Part shown: positions 11,011 through 21,936 of the stretch, piece after piece | How the letters are laid out: each line of letters begins with the position of its first letter | How positions within the stretch are numbered: the first letter of the stretch is position 1 | Assembly: GCA_037903475.1 (NCBI GenBank) | Contig: JBAJFG010000015.1 | Coordinates: forward strand, 1,116,001-1,180,000 | Reading direction: 5' to 3' | Length of the DNA: 64,000 nt | DNA from: Ancylostoma caninum | Taxonomy: Eukaryota; Nematoda; Chromadorea; Rhabditida; Ancylostomatidae | Position numbers and translations under genes: made by a program | Notes under the pieces: generated by a model | Told to the model about the DNA's origin: nothing | The model's input: only the letters and a program-made list of their open reading frames with translations | Database searches by the model: none

Positions 11011-11654
11011 ACATACAGGGCATTCATCATCGCGTTGCAGCTCAGCGCGCGAGCGCCAGGCTGCGATCGATTTGCCATCAATCGATGGCCGTTACATGAT
11101 GCAGTTTTTCGTCCGCAGCAGGTTCCATTCAAAAATCTGCTATCCCTAGCTGATTTTTGCATATTTCTGCGACTGTATTCATTCATCTGGTGGGATGCTT
11201 TCTCTAGATGGATATAATTTCCCACTATTATTAGATTATTATCTCGTTTTTCATTTTTTACTTTTTTCTTCGCACCAATTTCCCCAGTTCGCAGCTGGTG
11301 GATACGTCGAATTTAAGACGTAGCCCCATCGTCAATGCTGGAGGAATCTGGGATTAATAATTGCGTATGAAAAACCTCTTTTTTCTTCGAATTTCTGCCA
11401 AAAACCGCCGCGAAAAGAGCTGCAGTTCCAATTTTTTGTGCTGCTCTACCAGCTGTTCAAAATTAGCAAAATGCCGAGATACGCTACACAGTGGCCTTCG
11501 CAGCTAATATCTTGCGAGCGGTTCTCAGCCGCTCCGTACCCGTCTTACTGGCCGGGGGATGTACTGCTGTATGCGCAGCTTTGGTGGTTCAGTTTTATTG
11601 CATGCTTGAATTCCCATGACAGTTGTAAATGGACATAGATAGCTGCACTGTATC
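11011..11654. other. intergenic, no gene seen
   Basis: No coding signal or repeat could be supported. Confidence 0.4.
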
Positions 11655-12062
<408 letters not shown>

Positions 12063-12370
12063 CTATGTAAACAAGGAACAACATGGAGCATTAATTGATA
12101 TGGTATAACGGCTTGATGTGAAATATATGAACTGTGCATTATGCGGAGCATAACACGCTCGTACGTCTGGTCCGTAACGGCGGATGTTTATATACTCCTT
12201 TACGAATGCCCTCTATTCTGTACTATTTCAGTGCCCAAAATCAAGAAAATCTCAAAAACGAATGTTTGAGCGAGTGCTGCCTTGAAACAAGAAATAACTC
12301 TATGAAAACTTGCGCACATAACTACAATATCGTGCTCGCACATCTCTGGCTCTTGGTTGAACCTAATGAG

Positions 12371-13727
12371 GTTACAGTTTGGTAGCGCAGAGGTGGCACC
12401 AGGCCCCAGCGCAGCTTGTCGGTGGGCAAGCTGGGCTTCGTAAAAGGGTCGAAAAGCAAAAGGGGCTTCGTACGGGTTCGGGGCCGAGCCCCAGAAAAAC
12501 TTTGAGGTGTTCGTTGGTCCAAAGAAAAGAAATGCGTTGATAAAGGCGATGAAAGACGAAAAAGGCTCGCAAAAAAACTGCTCGTAGCTTGAGCAGAGCA
12601 ATTGCGGCGATCGATGTTGAAAAGTTCGATTGGAGCAGATCATGTACAGGTTCCCATAATCCGGAGGACTTAAACGACTCCTGCGCCGCGGACTCTGCAT
12701 GGATTGAGCTGGAATCTTCAGTGAGATAAGAATTAAGGGAACACTAGAAGATTTTGGGAGAGACAATCTAAACTTATGCGAACTAGAAAAGTATACGCTC
12801 ACATTCTGAGTCTGAGTGGTTGCAGGGCTCTCCCTTTAGGTCGAGACTTAATCGATAGACACCAGATTTGGGATGAAGAAGCGTCATGATACTCACAATA
12901 AATGTATGTTGTCAGAGTACAAAACTTATGTGAATCAAAAAATTGTATGCTCGGTAAAGGGGCCAGCCTATTTTCGACAGGCTGGGGTACAAGCTGAGCC
13001 TGTCGGGGGCATAATTTCCCTATTCAAACACATAAGTTTCCAACCTCCTACCATGCCCCCTATACTTGTAGGTATGTGCTATCATACGCCTCACATACTA
13101 TCACTTATCACCTCCTATCTTGTGAGTATTTGCCCTTCTCCGCTCGCTCCAAGGCACTATAGCAAGCCGTTTAGCCGCGCTCCAAAGCGGAACGCCGACC
13201 CAATCGAGCCTGCGCGGGAACTAAAATCATTTGAAAGCCCCTTTGAAAGCCTCGGTCCTTTTTTTCTACGAAGGCCACTGTCATTAGTTCGGTCTCTACT
13301 TTTTTCCAGAGTTTTTATTCCTTTATTCTCGATTATTTTGTTGTTCTGTTCTTCTTTTGGCGACCAATGTCGACCTTATTGTTTCCTGATTCCGTCAGTA
13401 TAATTTCTGCCGCAGTGTGGAATGGTCCATTCATTGATTGCTCTTGGTAAAGAATTATAGTTATGTTTTGTCGGTTTACACTGGTTATTGCAGTAATTTT
13501 TTTTTGTGGTTTCACAATGGGTTATCGTCCTTTAGTTGCTACCAATTGCTTTAATTGCAATCACGGAGAATGCTTGTAGAATTGCTATCATTGGATGCGG
13601 TCATTCCCTTCTATCTATTGTTATTTTCAGAGGGGGCTTCGTAAAATCTGCATTTTTCAAAGGGGGCTTCGTTTTAGCTATGACCCTAATACAGGCTCGT
13701 GCCGGGGCCTGGGTGGCACTAAGTAGA
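12371..13727. repeat. possible repeat element with related ends
   Basis: The left part (12371-12487) and right part (13627-13727) share GGGCTTCGTAAAA, AAAGGGGGCTTCGT-like and GGGGCC segments. The outermost GGTGGCACCAGGCCCC and GGGGCCTGGGTGGCAC are roughly inverted. TGGTAGCGCAGAGGTGGCAC at 12371 recurs at 45956. The interior, including a 176-codon open frame at 12873-13403, has no recognisable protein. Confidence 0.35.
12624..12801 (+). repeat. foldback-arm repeat, copy 1
   Basis: Related to 14039-14212 (same orientation) and 14832-14936 (inverted). Shared blocks are CGATTGGAGCA, CAATCTTCAGTRA, AACTAAGGG and ACTTATGCGAACTA. Copies 2 and 3 face each other and could be the arms of one foldback element of about 0.9 kb. 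Confidence 0.5.
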
Positions 13728-13805
13728 TTTTGTCCGCAATTACGACCTCGTCCCGAAGTCGGCCATATAATCAAATTTTTACACTTTGATATAGTCTGTT
13801 CGAAA
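13709..13805. repeat. half copy of the 45964-46173 MITE
   Basis: GTCCGCAATTACGACCTCGT and CCCGAAGTCGGCCA are shared with the left half of the element at 45964-46173. The right half is missing. Confidence 0.6.
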
Positions 13806-14038
13806 GGACGAGTCCGTCCACGCACGCGGGGATGGTGACCGTACGTACTTTTCATTGAGGAGGTACATGCCGCATTCACCTTCACGGAAGATCCTCCGCA
13901 AATAGATGTGTGCGTCTGACGCACGCAGCTAATGTGAATTTCCTATAAACTGTCCTTGAAACCGTCGCTGGGACATTTGGGGATGAACAGGTGATTCTTA
14001 TTACAAGGCAGAACGCGTTGAAACTAGTACGCGGCGTC

Positions 14039-14936
14039 GTTCGATTGGAGCACATATTCTATTGGCCTGGACTCCGTAGGATTCCAGGGATTCCTGCGCA
14101 GCGTAAACGCAACGGAATGAATTGCAATCTTCAGTAACAGAGGAACTAAGGGGGACTACAAGTGTTTGCTAAAAATCACTGAAACTTATGCGAACTAAAA
14201 AAGTGTATACTCCCTATGTATGCTGAGCGCCAAATTACCGCTAGTTAGCAACACTCCAAGAACTCCTATGAATTCCACACTCCATGGATCGAATCCATCA
14301 GGTGCTTGAACGATGAAGCGGACCCTGAAGAAAAAGCGTATGCTGCAAAAGCTCGAAAATTACGTGAAATGAAAAAGCATATGCTCATTAAGTGATTTAG
14401 GTCGCCCTGGAGGGCGACCTGAGGACTCCTTCACATACAGGAAGCTCCAAATGTCCGCAGTCAAGAGGGGCGTGGCCACGACGCGGCTTCAGGCAGAGAC
14501 ACAGGCGCTCTGCGTGTTGCCACCGGTTGTCTGCAGAGTCAGAGAAGCCAGAGACACCATAGAGAGCGCCTGTGTCTGATCAAGGAGCCGCGCCGTGGCC
14601 ACGCCCCCCTTGACTGCGGATATTTGGAGCTTCCTATATGTTCTTTGCGACGTACATCGATTCTGACAATAATGAGCATACTGTTGTAGTGTCCCCTTAG
14701 ATCTTCTCAAGCTCCAATTTTCAAGCCCAATCTTAAAGTCTGGACTTCACGGCAGCTCCGTGAAATTTCGGAAAAAGGGTTTTTCGCATGTATCTTGCGG
14801 TGCACAAGTTCTGGTCGTCCGTTCAAACAGCTGTAGTGTTCCCTTAGTTCTTTTGTTATCATGTCATTTGGCTGCATTTATACTGCGCCGGAATCCTTAG
14901 ATTCTATGGTGTGTAGGATGTGTGCTCCAATCGGAA
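14039..14936. repeat. foldback pair around 14.4 kb
   Basis: The left arm (14039-14212) and right arm (14832-14936) are inverted, diverged copies of the repeat at 12624-12801. Between them lie a perfect 10-bp hairpin at 14399-14420 (AGGTCGCCCT/AGGGCGACCT) and the MITE at 14433-14641. Confidence 0.5.
14433..14641. mobile_element. MITE family A, copy 1 (foldback)
   Basis: Both ends read ACATAYAGGAAGCTCCAAAT and then a shared GGGGCGTGGCCACG block, in inverted orientation, so most of the 209 bp folds on itself. The interior carries CAGAGACACAGGCGC and its inverse. Diverged relatives with the same outer AGGAA..CCAAA ends lie at about 19146-19312 and 39072-39257. There is no coding capacity. A TA target duplication is possible. 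Confidence 0.75.
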
Positions 14937-17108
14937 TACTTGGACCGGACAGTCGCTCTGCCTGAAGCCGAGGCCGCTCAAAGCACGAGCAGCCTCTCCA
15001 CACTCAGTTAATCGGTCACTCAACTTATTTACAGTCCTGTAGATCAGGAGGGAAGGATCTCCGCGACGCTTAGAATCCTCCACGTCGTTGTCTCCAGCAA
15101 GCATGGGTCGACATGTCAGAGATGACTGAAGACAACGTTCGACCGTGACACGCAGTTATGTCTAACATGTTACTCAATGATCTTGTTGTTTGAGATGATG
15201 ACATGGGGGAGCACAAAGCACAATCGTTGCGGAGATCCTTCTGTCTCAATCTACAGCAGTACGAATAACTAAAAATGAATAGTTCTCATGGAGAGAATTC
15301 TAGCGTGAGCGACGCGATCGCACCGCATGCCTGCTCAGGTCGTGGAAAACGCATCGTCATCAATGTTACTGTACATAGTAGGTTCAGTGCAAAATGCTAT
15401 ACGTGAAGAATTCGACGGGAAAACATTGACCAGAATAGTCGAAGCAGTTAAACAGGCCTGCCTGGCATGTTTACTACTTCCGTGTTTTTTCTTTTGTCTC
15501 GCTACAGTGCGGCCTAAACCCGGAAGGAAAAAGGATCATATGCACGTTTTACTGTTGCATGGATGTAGAAAAACGTACTAACAGGCACTTTTTATAGGGG
15601 ATTTCACAGTTCCCGATATCCAAGGGCGAAACTAGAGAAAATGAGTTGCAGCATAGCGTAGCGAGACATAAAAAAAGAAAGAAAAACCCGGAAGTCGTAC
15701 TCGTTCCGCGTAGGTCCTAGAACGGCGGACTCAGGTGAAACTTTTTTAGTCTACATCGAGTAATTTCAAGAAGAATCCGCTCAATTATCTTAAGATTTCA
15801 TTAGAAAAGCTTTCCTAAATTTCCGGAATTCTAGAGCAAGACTCCACAAATCACTGGATGATCACAAGAATTCTCCTGCAAATTTCACGAATTCTTCCGC
15901 AATTTTCCGGAATTTTGAAGAAGATTCCGGATTTATCCAGAATTTGTGGGAATGATTAAGAATTCTTCAGAGAGTTCTAGAGGACTACGTTCTCTTCTGC
16001 AGCACTCCTGTGCTTTCTTCTATGAACCATCGATTGCATCATGCGAAAATTCCCTCTTTATCGCCGGGATTCATAGTGTCCAGCCGCCCACGCTCTATCG
16101 TGTGCGCTATGGCGACGATTACGGGGTATTTTCGTGCAAAAATCAAGCTGTCGATTGATCGAACGGTGAGATTTCAATCCAACACCGTCGCTGTCCTCAT
16201 GTACGCCTTCTTTCTGGAAGATGCACTTCAAGCTTGAGTATTTGAACCGAAACAACGATTCGAGAGCCGAAGCCGTCGTATGTGCTTGTTCCAGAATATG
16301 TGTCACCAACATATTCTCTCGCTTTTTGTGTTGCCAAACATCTGGGAAATGTATCCCCAACACACTCCCTCGTCTTTTGCATCGCCAAAAAGACTCTTGT
16401 TTCATTCTCTCGGAAACAACTGAAGTTGGAGAGGTACTAGGGTGGGAGGAGCCTAGAACTCGTAACGGAGTGTATACTATCGTATGCAGTTTTTGATGCT
16501 GATTTCGAATCCGTTTTCTTTTTTTTTGCTGCGATACTCCCTGTGAGGAGTTACGCTGCATGAGACCAACTTGTCCAAGGCACCTAAAAAGCTCTTAAGG
16601 CTATCAATCAGGCTAATACCGATTAATAGACATTTTTGAAGTAGTATTCGGTCATATTTTCAGCAGAATATAGCGCGAAACTCAGATTGACCAATCCAGA
16701 CAAGCTGAAATTATGTCCATAACTACTCACAGAGGGCTCCGCAGAAAAAAAAAGGAAAACGAATTTGAGATCAGTGTTACAAACTGCATATCACAGTATA
16801 CATTTCGTTACGTTCCCTGGTAAGAATGACTTCAGTGCTGGTGAGCAGTGGCAGAGACAATAATTAGGCGTTAGTGTGCGCCTAGAAAAAAAAACGAAGA
16901 TACGCTGATTTGGGAACGCGAGCCGCCGATTTCAGAAATGCAATTGATAGAAATATTTAACTTCTATCTTAAAAATATCCGAAAGTAGTAATAGAAGTAA
17001 GGAATCGAAGTAAGATAATGAGAACCTTTCCATCCATTTAGCTTTTATTCTTACTATTTTTTCATTTATTTTTATTCCGTAGCCGACCTCAACATAAGAG
17101 GCGGCGAA
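14937..17108. other. intergenic, mostly repeat debris
   Basis: No gene supported. It holds a foldback at 15475-15696 and, at about 15770-15960, a degenerate AT-rich stretch with recurring TTCCGGAATTC-like blocks. Around 16290-16400 there are loosely repeated CCAACACAYTC and CCAAA blocks. Confidence 0.4.
15475..15696. mobile_element. small foldback element
   Basis: ACTTCCGTGTTTTTTC..TGTCTCGCTAC (15475-15505) is inverted at 15657-15696 (GTAGCGAGACA..AAACCCGGAAGT). The arms are about 35 bp, and no coding region lies inside. Confidence 0.6.
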
Positions 17109-17713
17109 GCCTTTGGGTCCCGTCGGAAAAGGGGCGTGGCATGTGATACCCCATGGATATGCAGGTGCTACGGTGCTTTTGTTGACAGCCACACACATTC
17201 ACGAAGGAGGGAGTGACTACTGAGCATTTGGATCACTCTTTCTCACCAGAAACTATGAATAAACGTTAAAAGGCATTTTGAATGAAACTTTCGTTTAGGT
17301 TTGAAAAATGGAAATTTTCTGGTTAAACTTTGTGCTGAGATATGTGCTCCCGAAAAATTTTGCGGGATTTTTTTTGTTAATGAACAAGATTAGTCGTTGG
17401 GCTAGTCACAAAATCCTCGTTCACTTCATCAAATGATGTCATTTTTTACCAGAAACGGTTAAACCACTTCTACATACACTATCCACAATTTCGAACCCGT
17501 AATTTTAACAGCTTTAAAGCATCAAGGAACTCCTGCTTTCATTCATTGAAATTTTCGATGTTATTCATCTTTACTGGTAGCAGAAGTGCTGCAAACGCTC
17601 AATAGTCACTTCCTTCCTTGTGAGTGTACGTGGCTGTTAGCAGAAGCTGCGTAGCACCCGCATAACCGTGGGGCATCATTAGCCACGCCCATTTTCCGAC
17701 GGGACCCAAAGGC
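17109..17713. mobile_element. foldback MITE with ~110-bp arms
   Basis: The left arm starts GCCTTTGGGTCCCGTCGG at 17109. The right arm ends with the inverse, CCGACGGGACCCAAAGGC, at 17713. Between them GGCGTGGC/GCCACGCC, CCCCA/TGGGG, GGTGCTACG/CGTAGCACC and TGACTACTGAGC/GCTCAATAGTCA are also paired. The centre is AT-rich and non-coding. Confidence 0.8.
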
Positions 17714-18483
17714 CCTTAATTATTGGCTGACCGCGGAGTTGGCAACGGTCAGCCAAATATTGGTGCTGCGGTCAGCCCGCTTCATTGTCTGAGCAAGAGC
17801 ATGATGAAAGCATTATCGGTCGAGAAGTGCAGCAGACAGCCAGAGTGCCACGCCACTCCACGTCACGGTGCGTGTTCACCAGGGATGAGCGGATTGTCCG
17901 TATCCGGTTATCCGTTTTACCGTTATCCGTAGGTTTTGGCCTGTCCGTTATCCGCACCGTTATCCGGGCCTTTGATGCCGGATAACGGCGCGGATAAGGC
18001 CAACAATACTAGATTCATTCCGCACGCTCCCAACAGAGGAGAGCTTCCATTTCAAGAAAATCCTTCGTATCACATGATCTAGCGCATTTTTCCTCGTATG
18101 TGATTTTGAGTCTGGAAGCGATGTAGGAGAAGGTAATACAGACTTGTACTCGTCTAGAAAAGCTCTTGCTCAGGTTTACTGGGTTTTCCGACAATCGAGG
18201 CAATAACCTCGAAACCATTGTTTGCCTGTGAGATTATCAACAACGCTGACTAATGTTGTGACCTCTGACAAAGTTGAAGTTGATGACCACACAACTTACA
18301 GATGAGTAATGCCCTCTTGCTCGCGAAGTTCAGTTCGACTATTCATTTAACCCTACTGTACCCTTTTCGGATCTATTTACACATAGTGTTTAGGAGTGAA
18401 TGGGACCATAATATTCAGTCAGTACGAGAAGGTTTACCAGAACTCATAAAAGATACATGGAGCAAAGGATCAGCCTATGTGAC

Positions 18484-18500
18484 GCCCCCCCCCCCCCCCC
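18484..18500. repeat. poly-C run
   Basis: Uninterrupted run of about 16 C residues; likely length-variable. Confidence 0.9.
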
Positions 18501-18565
18501 AAATAAAAAAACATCTTTGTCGTGTTGTCTTTAATGAGTCTAAAGAAGAAACCGTGGGGTGTGTA

Positions 18566-18673
18566 TCATCGTGAGGGGAAATGGGGCGTTAAAAAGCTAC
18601 TGTGATTGGTGTATTCGACCAATGTGCCAATCACGGTGGCCTGGTAACGCCCCTTTTCCCTTACGATGATATT
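18566..18673. repeat. foldback nested in the hAT-like element
   Basis: ATCATCGT.AGGG, GGGGCGTTA and GTGATTGG on the left pair with CCAATCAC, TAACGCCCC and CCCTTACGATGAT on the right. About 108 bp with imperfect arms. Confidence 0.7.
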
Positions 18674-19145
18674 CACCCGAAACCGTGGAAGTACCAGAGT
18701 TCGTTATGGGGATCTTTATATTGAAGACGCCCTGGTCACCCATCATCATATGTAACTAGTGTGCCAATCGAGTTATCGAATATCCAAGTATCGCTGTTGT
18801 TTTCATGAAACTTAGATACTACATTTGTTTCTTCTTATATTTACGCCATGCACAGCGTCGTTTCGAGAATGGCGGATTTGGTGATTAATGAGAAGAACTG
18901 AGCTTGTGCTAATTTTCATCCACAATATTCAGGTCGTACATCCCTTTTATAATTCTTCATACATATTAGATATTAGTAGATATTGGTATTAATAATATCT
19001 CAATATTATTCTTGGTATTAGTAGAAGGTGGTGCTTTGTAGTATCTTAACACTTATCCGTTATCCGGTCATTTTTGGCCTATCCGTTATCCGCACCGTTA
19101 TCCGGGTCGTGAAAAATCTCGTATCCGCTCATCCCTGGTGTTCAC

Positions 19146-19312
19146 CCGTGTGCAAGGGGCTGGACCGTAACGCGGCTCTCATGGGCAGAGACACAGGGGC
19201 TTTGCATGCTGGCTCAAGTTGTCTGCTCTACCAGCAATAGAGCACTCAAGTGATGGGCAACGCCACGCCTCCCACACCCTTGCACACGGCCGTTTGGAGT
19301 TCCCTGTACTCA
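19146..19312. mobile_element. MITE family A relative, diverged
   Basis: CGTGTGCAAGGGG..GGGCAGAGACACAGG on the left and CCTTGCACACGGCCGTTTGGAG..CCTGTA-like sequence on the right resemble 39072-39257. The left terminus is missing or disrupted next to the hAT-like insertion. Confidence 0.55.
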
Positions 19313-19319
19313 GGAAACC

Positions 19320-19690
19320 AAAAAATCGTGTTTTGCGTGAGATTGAAGGATGCAAATCCCAAGAATAAGACATTCAATCTTCTAAGCAATAATTCTGTAC
19401 CAGCAATAGTGAAAGCCATGTATACCCATGCAAAACCAATGCACTCCCATGCAGAACCCATGGGGTCTCCAGAATTTCGATGCAAATTCGGTACAGAAGG
19501 CACGAAAAACCCATGCATACCCATATAAAGCCCATGGAAAACCCATGCATATCTATGAGCATGCATGTGTTTTGCATGGATTGACTATTGCCGGTATAGA
19601 ACTATTGATTAAAAAAACCGTGTTTTGCATGAACACGCATATCATAATCGTGGGATTTGCATCTTTCAATCTTATGCAGAACACGGTGTC
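19320..19690. mobile_element. foldback element with CCCATGCA-rich centre
   Basis: The left arm CGTGTTTTGCGTGAGATTGA..GGATGCAAATCCC (from about 19328) is inverted at GGGATTTGCATC.TTCAATCT..GCAGAACACG (to about 19685). The inner segments CAGCAATAGT and ACTATTGCCGG also pair. The centre has at least five CCCATGCA or CCCATGG blocks. Confidence 0.65.
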
Positions 19691-19908
19691 TAAGTCCCCT
19701 GAGTAGATACGTGCGTGCGTTAATCGCGTGACTGATGCAAGCAATGAAAATGTTGTGAAAATAATGAACGAGTTTATGTGATTAGCTGTGATTACAGTAA
19801 AGACGCAATATCCCACGTCCAGATTGGACAATTTCTTGGACGACCCGAACCTTTTCATTTTTTTCTGCTGTCGACAGTAACCTATTAGGTGTCACACAGG
19901 CACATTAA

Positions 19909-20221
19909 AGGCAGTGTCTCACCTCACTATCACCGGCCGAGAATTTGGCCAAATTCTCGGCCGGTGGACGAGGCGCCTCCCGCCTGCGGCGCAGTTTTCG
20001 GCAATGAGAATACCTGTGCGATCAATGAGATCTGCTGAGGTGTATGGCAAGACGGGCAGTTTCCTTGCCGAGGAACTCGTCCACGCTAAGTTGGATTGGT
20101 CCCTCAAAAACGGGTTTTTGACGGTTTTATCAGAAATCACGTACATTATTGGACTTAGCGTGTCGAGTAGGTCCGGATTCTGTTAGTATCTCAGAATCGA
20201 AAATGAGGTGAGACACTGCCT
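19909..20221. mobile_element. TTAA-flanked TIR element (piggyBac-like ends)
   Basis: AGGCAGTGTCTCACCTCA at the left end and its exact inverse at the right end are each bordered by TTAA (19905-19908 and 20222-20225). TTAA duplication is the hallmark of piggyBac-type insertion; the family assignment is inferred from that alone. The 313 bp have no transposase. A perfect 36-bp palindrome lies at 19931-19966. A diverged relative is at 29026-29667. Confidence 0.75.
19931..19966. repeat. perfect 36-bp palindrome
   Basis: Begins CACCGGCCGAGAATTTGG and continues as its exact reverse complement with no loop. Confidence 0.95.
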
Positions 20222-20226
20222 TTAAG

Positions 20227-21561
20227 AAAATGCCCGATTTATGATCCTAGTTCTACTTATATGGCCTATACATGATTCGCTCTTTGATGTTTGTTCGCAA
20301 CTCTTGGCATGTATTCACTGCAACGCTTCCGCGTTACATTTGCAGACCAGTGTCCTTTCAGTGGAACGATGGTTCACTAAACATCAGATATCGCGTTTCT
20401 CTAACCACTGTTGAGTGTTTTTGTGTTTTGCACTGAACTGATTATGATGGATAGCAGAAAAATGCGAAGACGTCGTCCCCGGAGGACTCGCTACTTTACA
20501 ACAAAGTGTGCGAGAGAGCAGTGATCTCTCAAGTGCTTGTCGTTTTGGAACATGGAGTGCGGAATGGATTAACACTGTGAGGAAATCGTAGATCTCCTGT
20601 ACAATAACAAAATCGCGCGTAGGGGTGGCATTACTGCGTGGACGTCGATGGCGATGCGTTTTTCGCGGACACGGGGGCACGCGACGCATCCTCGCTGGAA
20701 TCGCCGCCGTACTGGCGGATTGTAAAATTGTTTTTCGTCATATTTGATATCAACTACGAAGAAAACACTCTTGTTTGTTGTCCTAGACGGAATCCCAGCG
20801 CGAAGTAAAACACCCGAGCGAGGGTTTTTATGGCAGTTATTTTGCACGAATACATCGATTTAGTGTCATCGAAATAATTTTGGCGACTTTTCGCTTACAG
20901 ATCGGTGGAAAAGGGTCACTTAAGCTTCGCTAATATGCTGAAAACCAAAGTTATGGGCCTTTTAATGAATTTGTCTGCCGTAGCAATTGGTCTCAGCAGT
21001 GTTAGATAGCCACGGTAGTAAAACACCCGAGCGAAGCCGGGTACGGCAGCTAGTGAATGAATTTTTCGAATGAACTCGATTTTGTAGAGGCCAAATGAGA
21101 GAATAATTCGATTCGGATGCTCGGTACAGAATAGCGCCATTTCTGTACGTGAACCCTTCTAATTCTTACTGAATGGATTGGCGACAACGCACATCTTGCG
21201 TTTGTAGCCACTATGGACAAACGCGCATCTGACCCTTCTTTAGAATTCGGATCAGCTCAGAAATCGGAGGTGGGAGGAAGGTATACCGCTCGCTGATGGC
21301 TAATGTGGCATCCATTTTTCACTGTATCGCACTACCTTGAGATATTCAAGGTATGTGAGCTAGTAGAAATCTGTAAAAAGCCACAGAAGATGGATGAAAC
21401 CTGGAGAAACCACAGAAACACATTGTCAGCATGCGTTCTCCTCTCTATGTTCTCCTCTAGGTTTTTCAGCATTGTTGCTGCTCTTATATTATAGCTTTTA
21501 TTCATTTTTTTTTCGTACAAAAATCACAATCATGTGTCTTTCACAACGAATTCATAATGCA
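20227..21561. other. intergenic with a Helitron-like end
   Basis: No gene supported. GTAAAACACCCGAGCGA occurs at about 20804 and again at 21018. The second copy has a Helitron-type terminus, listed separately. Confidence 0.4.
21017..21053 (+). mobile_element. Helitron-like 3' terminus
   Basis: The stem ACCCG.GC-gaa-GC.CGGGT lies a few bases before CTAG, which is followed by T. A short GC hairpin just upstream of CTRR, with insertion before T, is the defining 3' end of Helitrons. The 5' end (TC..) and any Rep/helicase gene were not found, so this would be a non-autonomous or broken copy. Confidence 0.45.
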
Positions 21562-21567
21562 TTTATT
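21562..21567 (-). other. polyadenylation signal AATAAA
   Basis: TTTATT on the plus strand reads AATAAA on the minus strand, about 30 bases after the stop codon of the secreted-peptide gene. Confidence 0.6.
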
Positions 21568-21597
21568 TTGGCATCGTCATGCTCTGACTTTCAGATT

Positions 21598-21882
21598 CTA
21601 ACCAAAATGCCAACTCCTAGGCCGTCCAACCTGTCCATTGTTAGGCTGTCCGCCCTGTCCATTATTAGGCTGCCCACCCTGTCCATTATTGTTTCCATTT
21701 TGATTAACAGGTGGAAACGGCCAACGGGTACCATACGGGTTCACAGGTGGCGGGTCAGGGTATTGAGATGGAGGCGGTCCAATCATATCTGGAGAGGGAT
21801 TTCCTACATACATGCCAGTACAAGGCGGACATAGCAGTGCAACGATGGTGGCGAGGAGAATGAAGGAGTTGAAGATGTTCAT
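21598..21882 (-). CDS. small secreted Pro/Gly/Asn-rich peptide
   Basis: A 94-residue protein that I do not recognise. The start at 21882 was chosen because the hydrophobic stretch NSFILLATIVALL right after it is a typical signal peptide, with a likely cleavage near PPCTG. A nematode splice acceptor (TTTGTTCAG) ends two bases before the ATG, so the open frame running further upstream is probably intron or is removed by SL trans-splicing. The mature part has Pro-rich PPPSQYPDPPP, then a low-complexity tail with GQGGQPNN repeated twice and a third, imperfect copy, ending RPRSWHFG. There are no cysteines after the signal region. Such low-complexity secreted peptides occur in cuticle-associated, antimicrobial or excretory roles in nematodes; none can be assigned here. 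An AATAAA lies about 30 bases downstream of the stop. Confidence 0.7.
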   Translation of the reverse strand: MNIFNSFILLATIVALLCPPCTGMYVGNPSPDMIGPPPSQYPDPPPVNPYGTRWPFPPVNQNGNNNGQGGQPNNGQGGQPNNGQVGRPRSWHFG

Positions 21883-21891
21883 CCTGAACAA
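21883..21891 (-). promoter_or_regulatory. splice or SL trans-splice acceptor
   Basis: The minus strand reads TTTGTTCAG|G then ATG. The acceptor fits the nematode TTTTCAG consensus, and its position just before the start codon suits SL trans-splicing or a 5'-UTR intron. Confidence 0.5.
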
Positions 21892-21936
21892 AGAGTGAAT
21901 TAGGGTACTATTTTGAAAGTGGTTGTTCAATGTCAT

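Larger units (their letters stand above)
17880..19137. mobile_element. hAT-like non-autonomous DNA transposon
   Basis: The terminal inverted repeat CAGGGATGAGCGGAT at 17880 faces its complement ending at 19137. GTGTTCAC stands on both sides (17872-17879 and 19138-19145), an exact 8-bp target duplication. Eight-base duplications and CAGGG-type ends are characteristic of hAT elements. Subterminal ATCCGTTATCCG repeats occur at both ends. No transposase frame is present in the 1258 bp. A foldback (18566-18673) and a poly-C run lie inside it. The insertion sits beside a MITE family A relative. Confidence 0.88.

Noticed and set aside
12873..13403. 176-codon plus-strand frame
   Set aside because: No domain, atypical composition, sits inside a probable repeat element; no splice or signal evidence.
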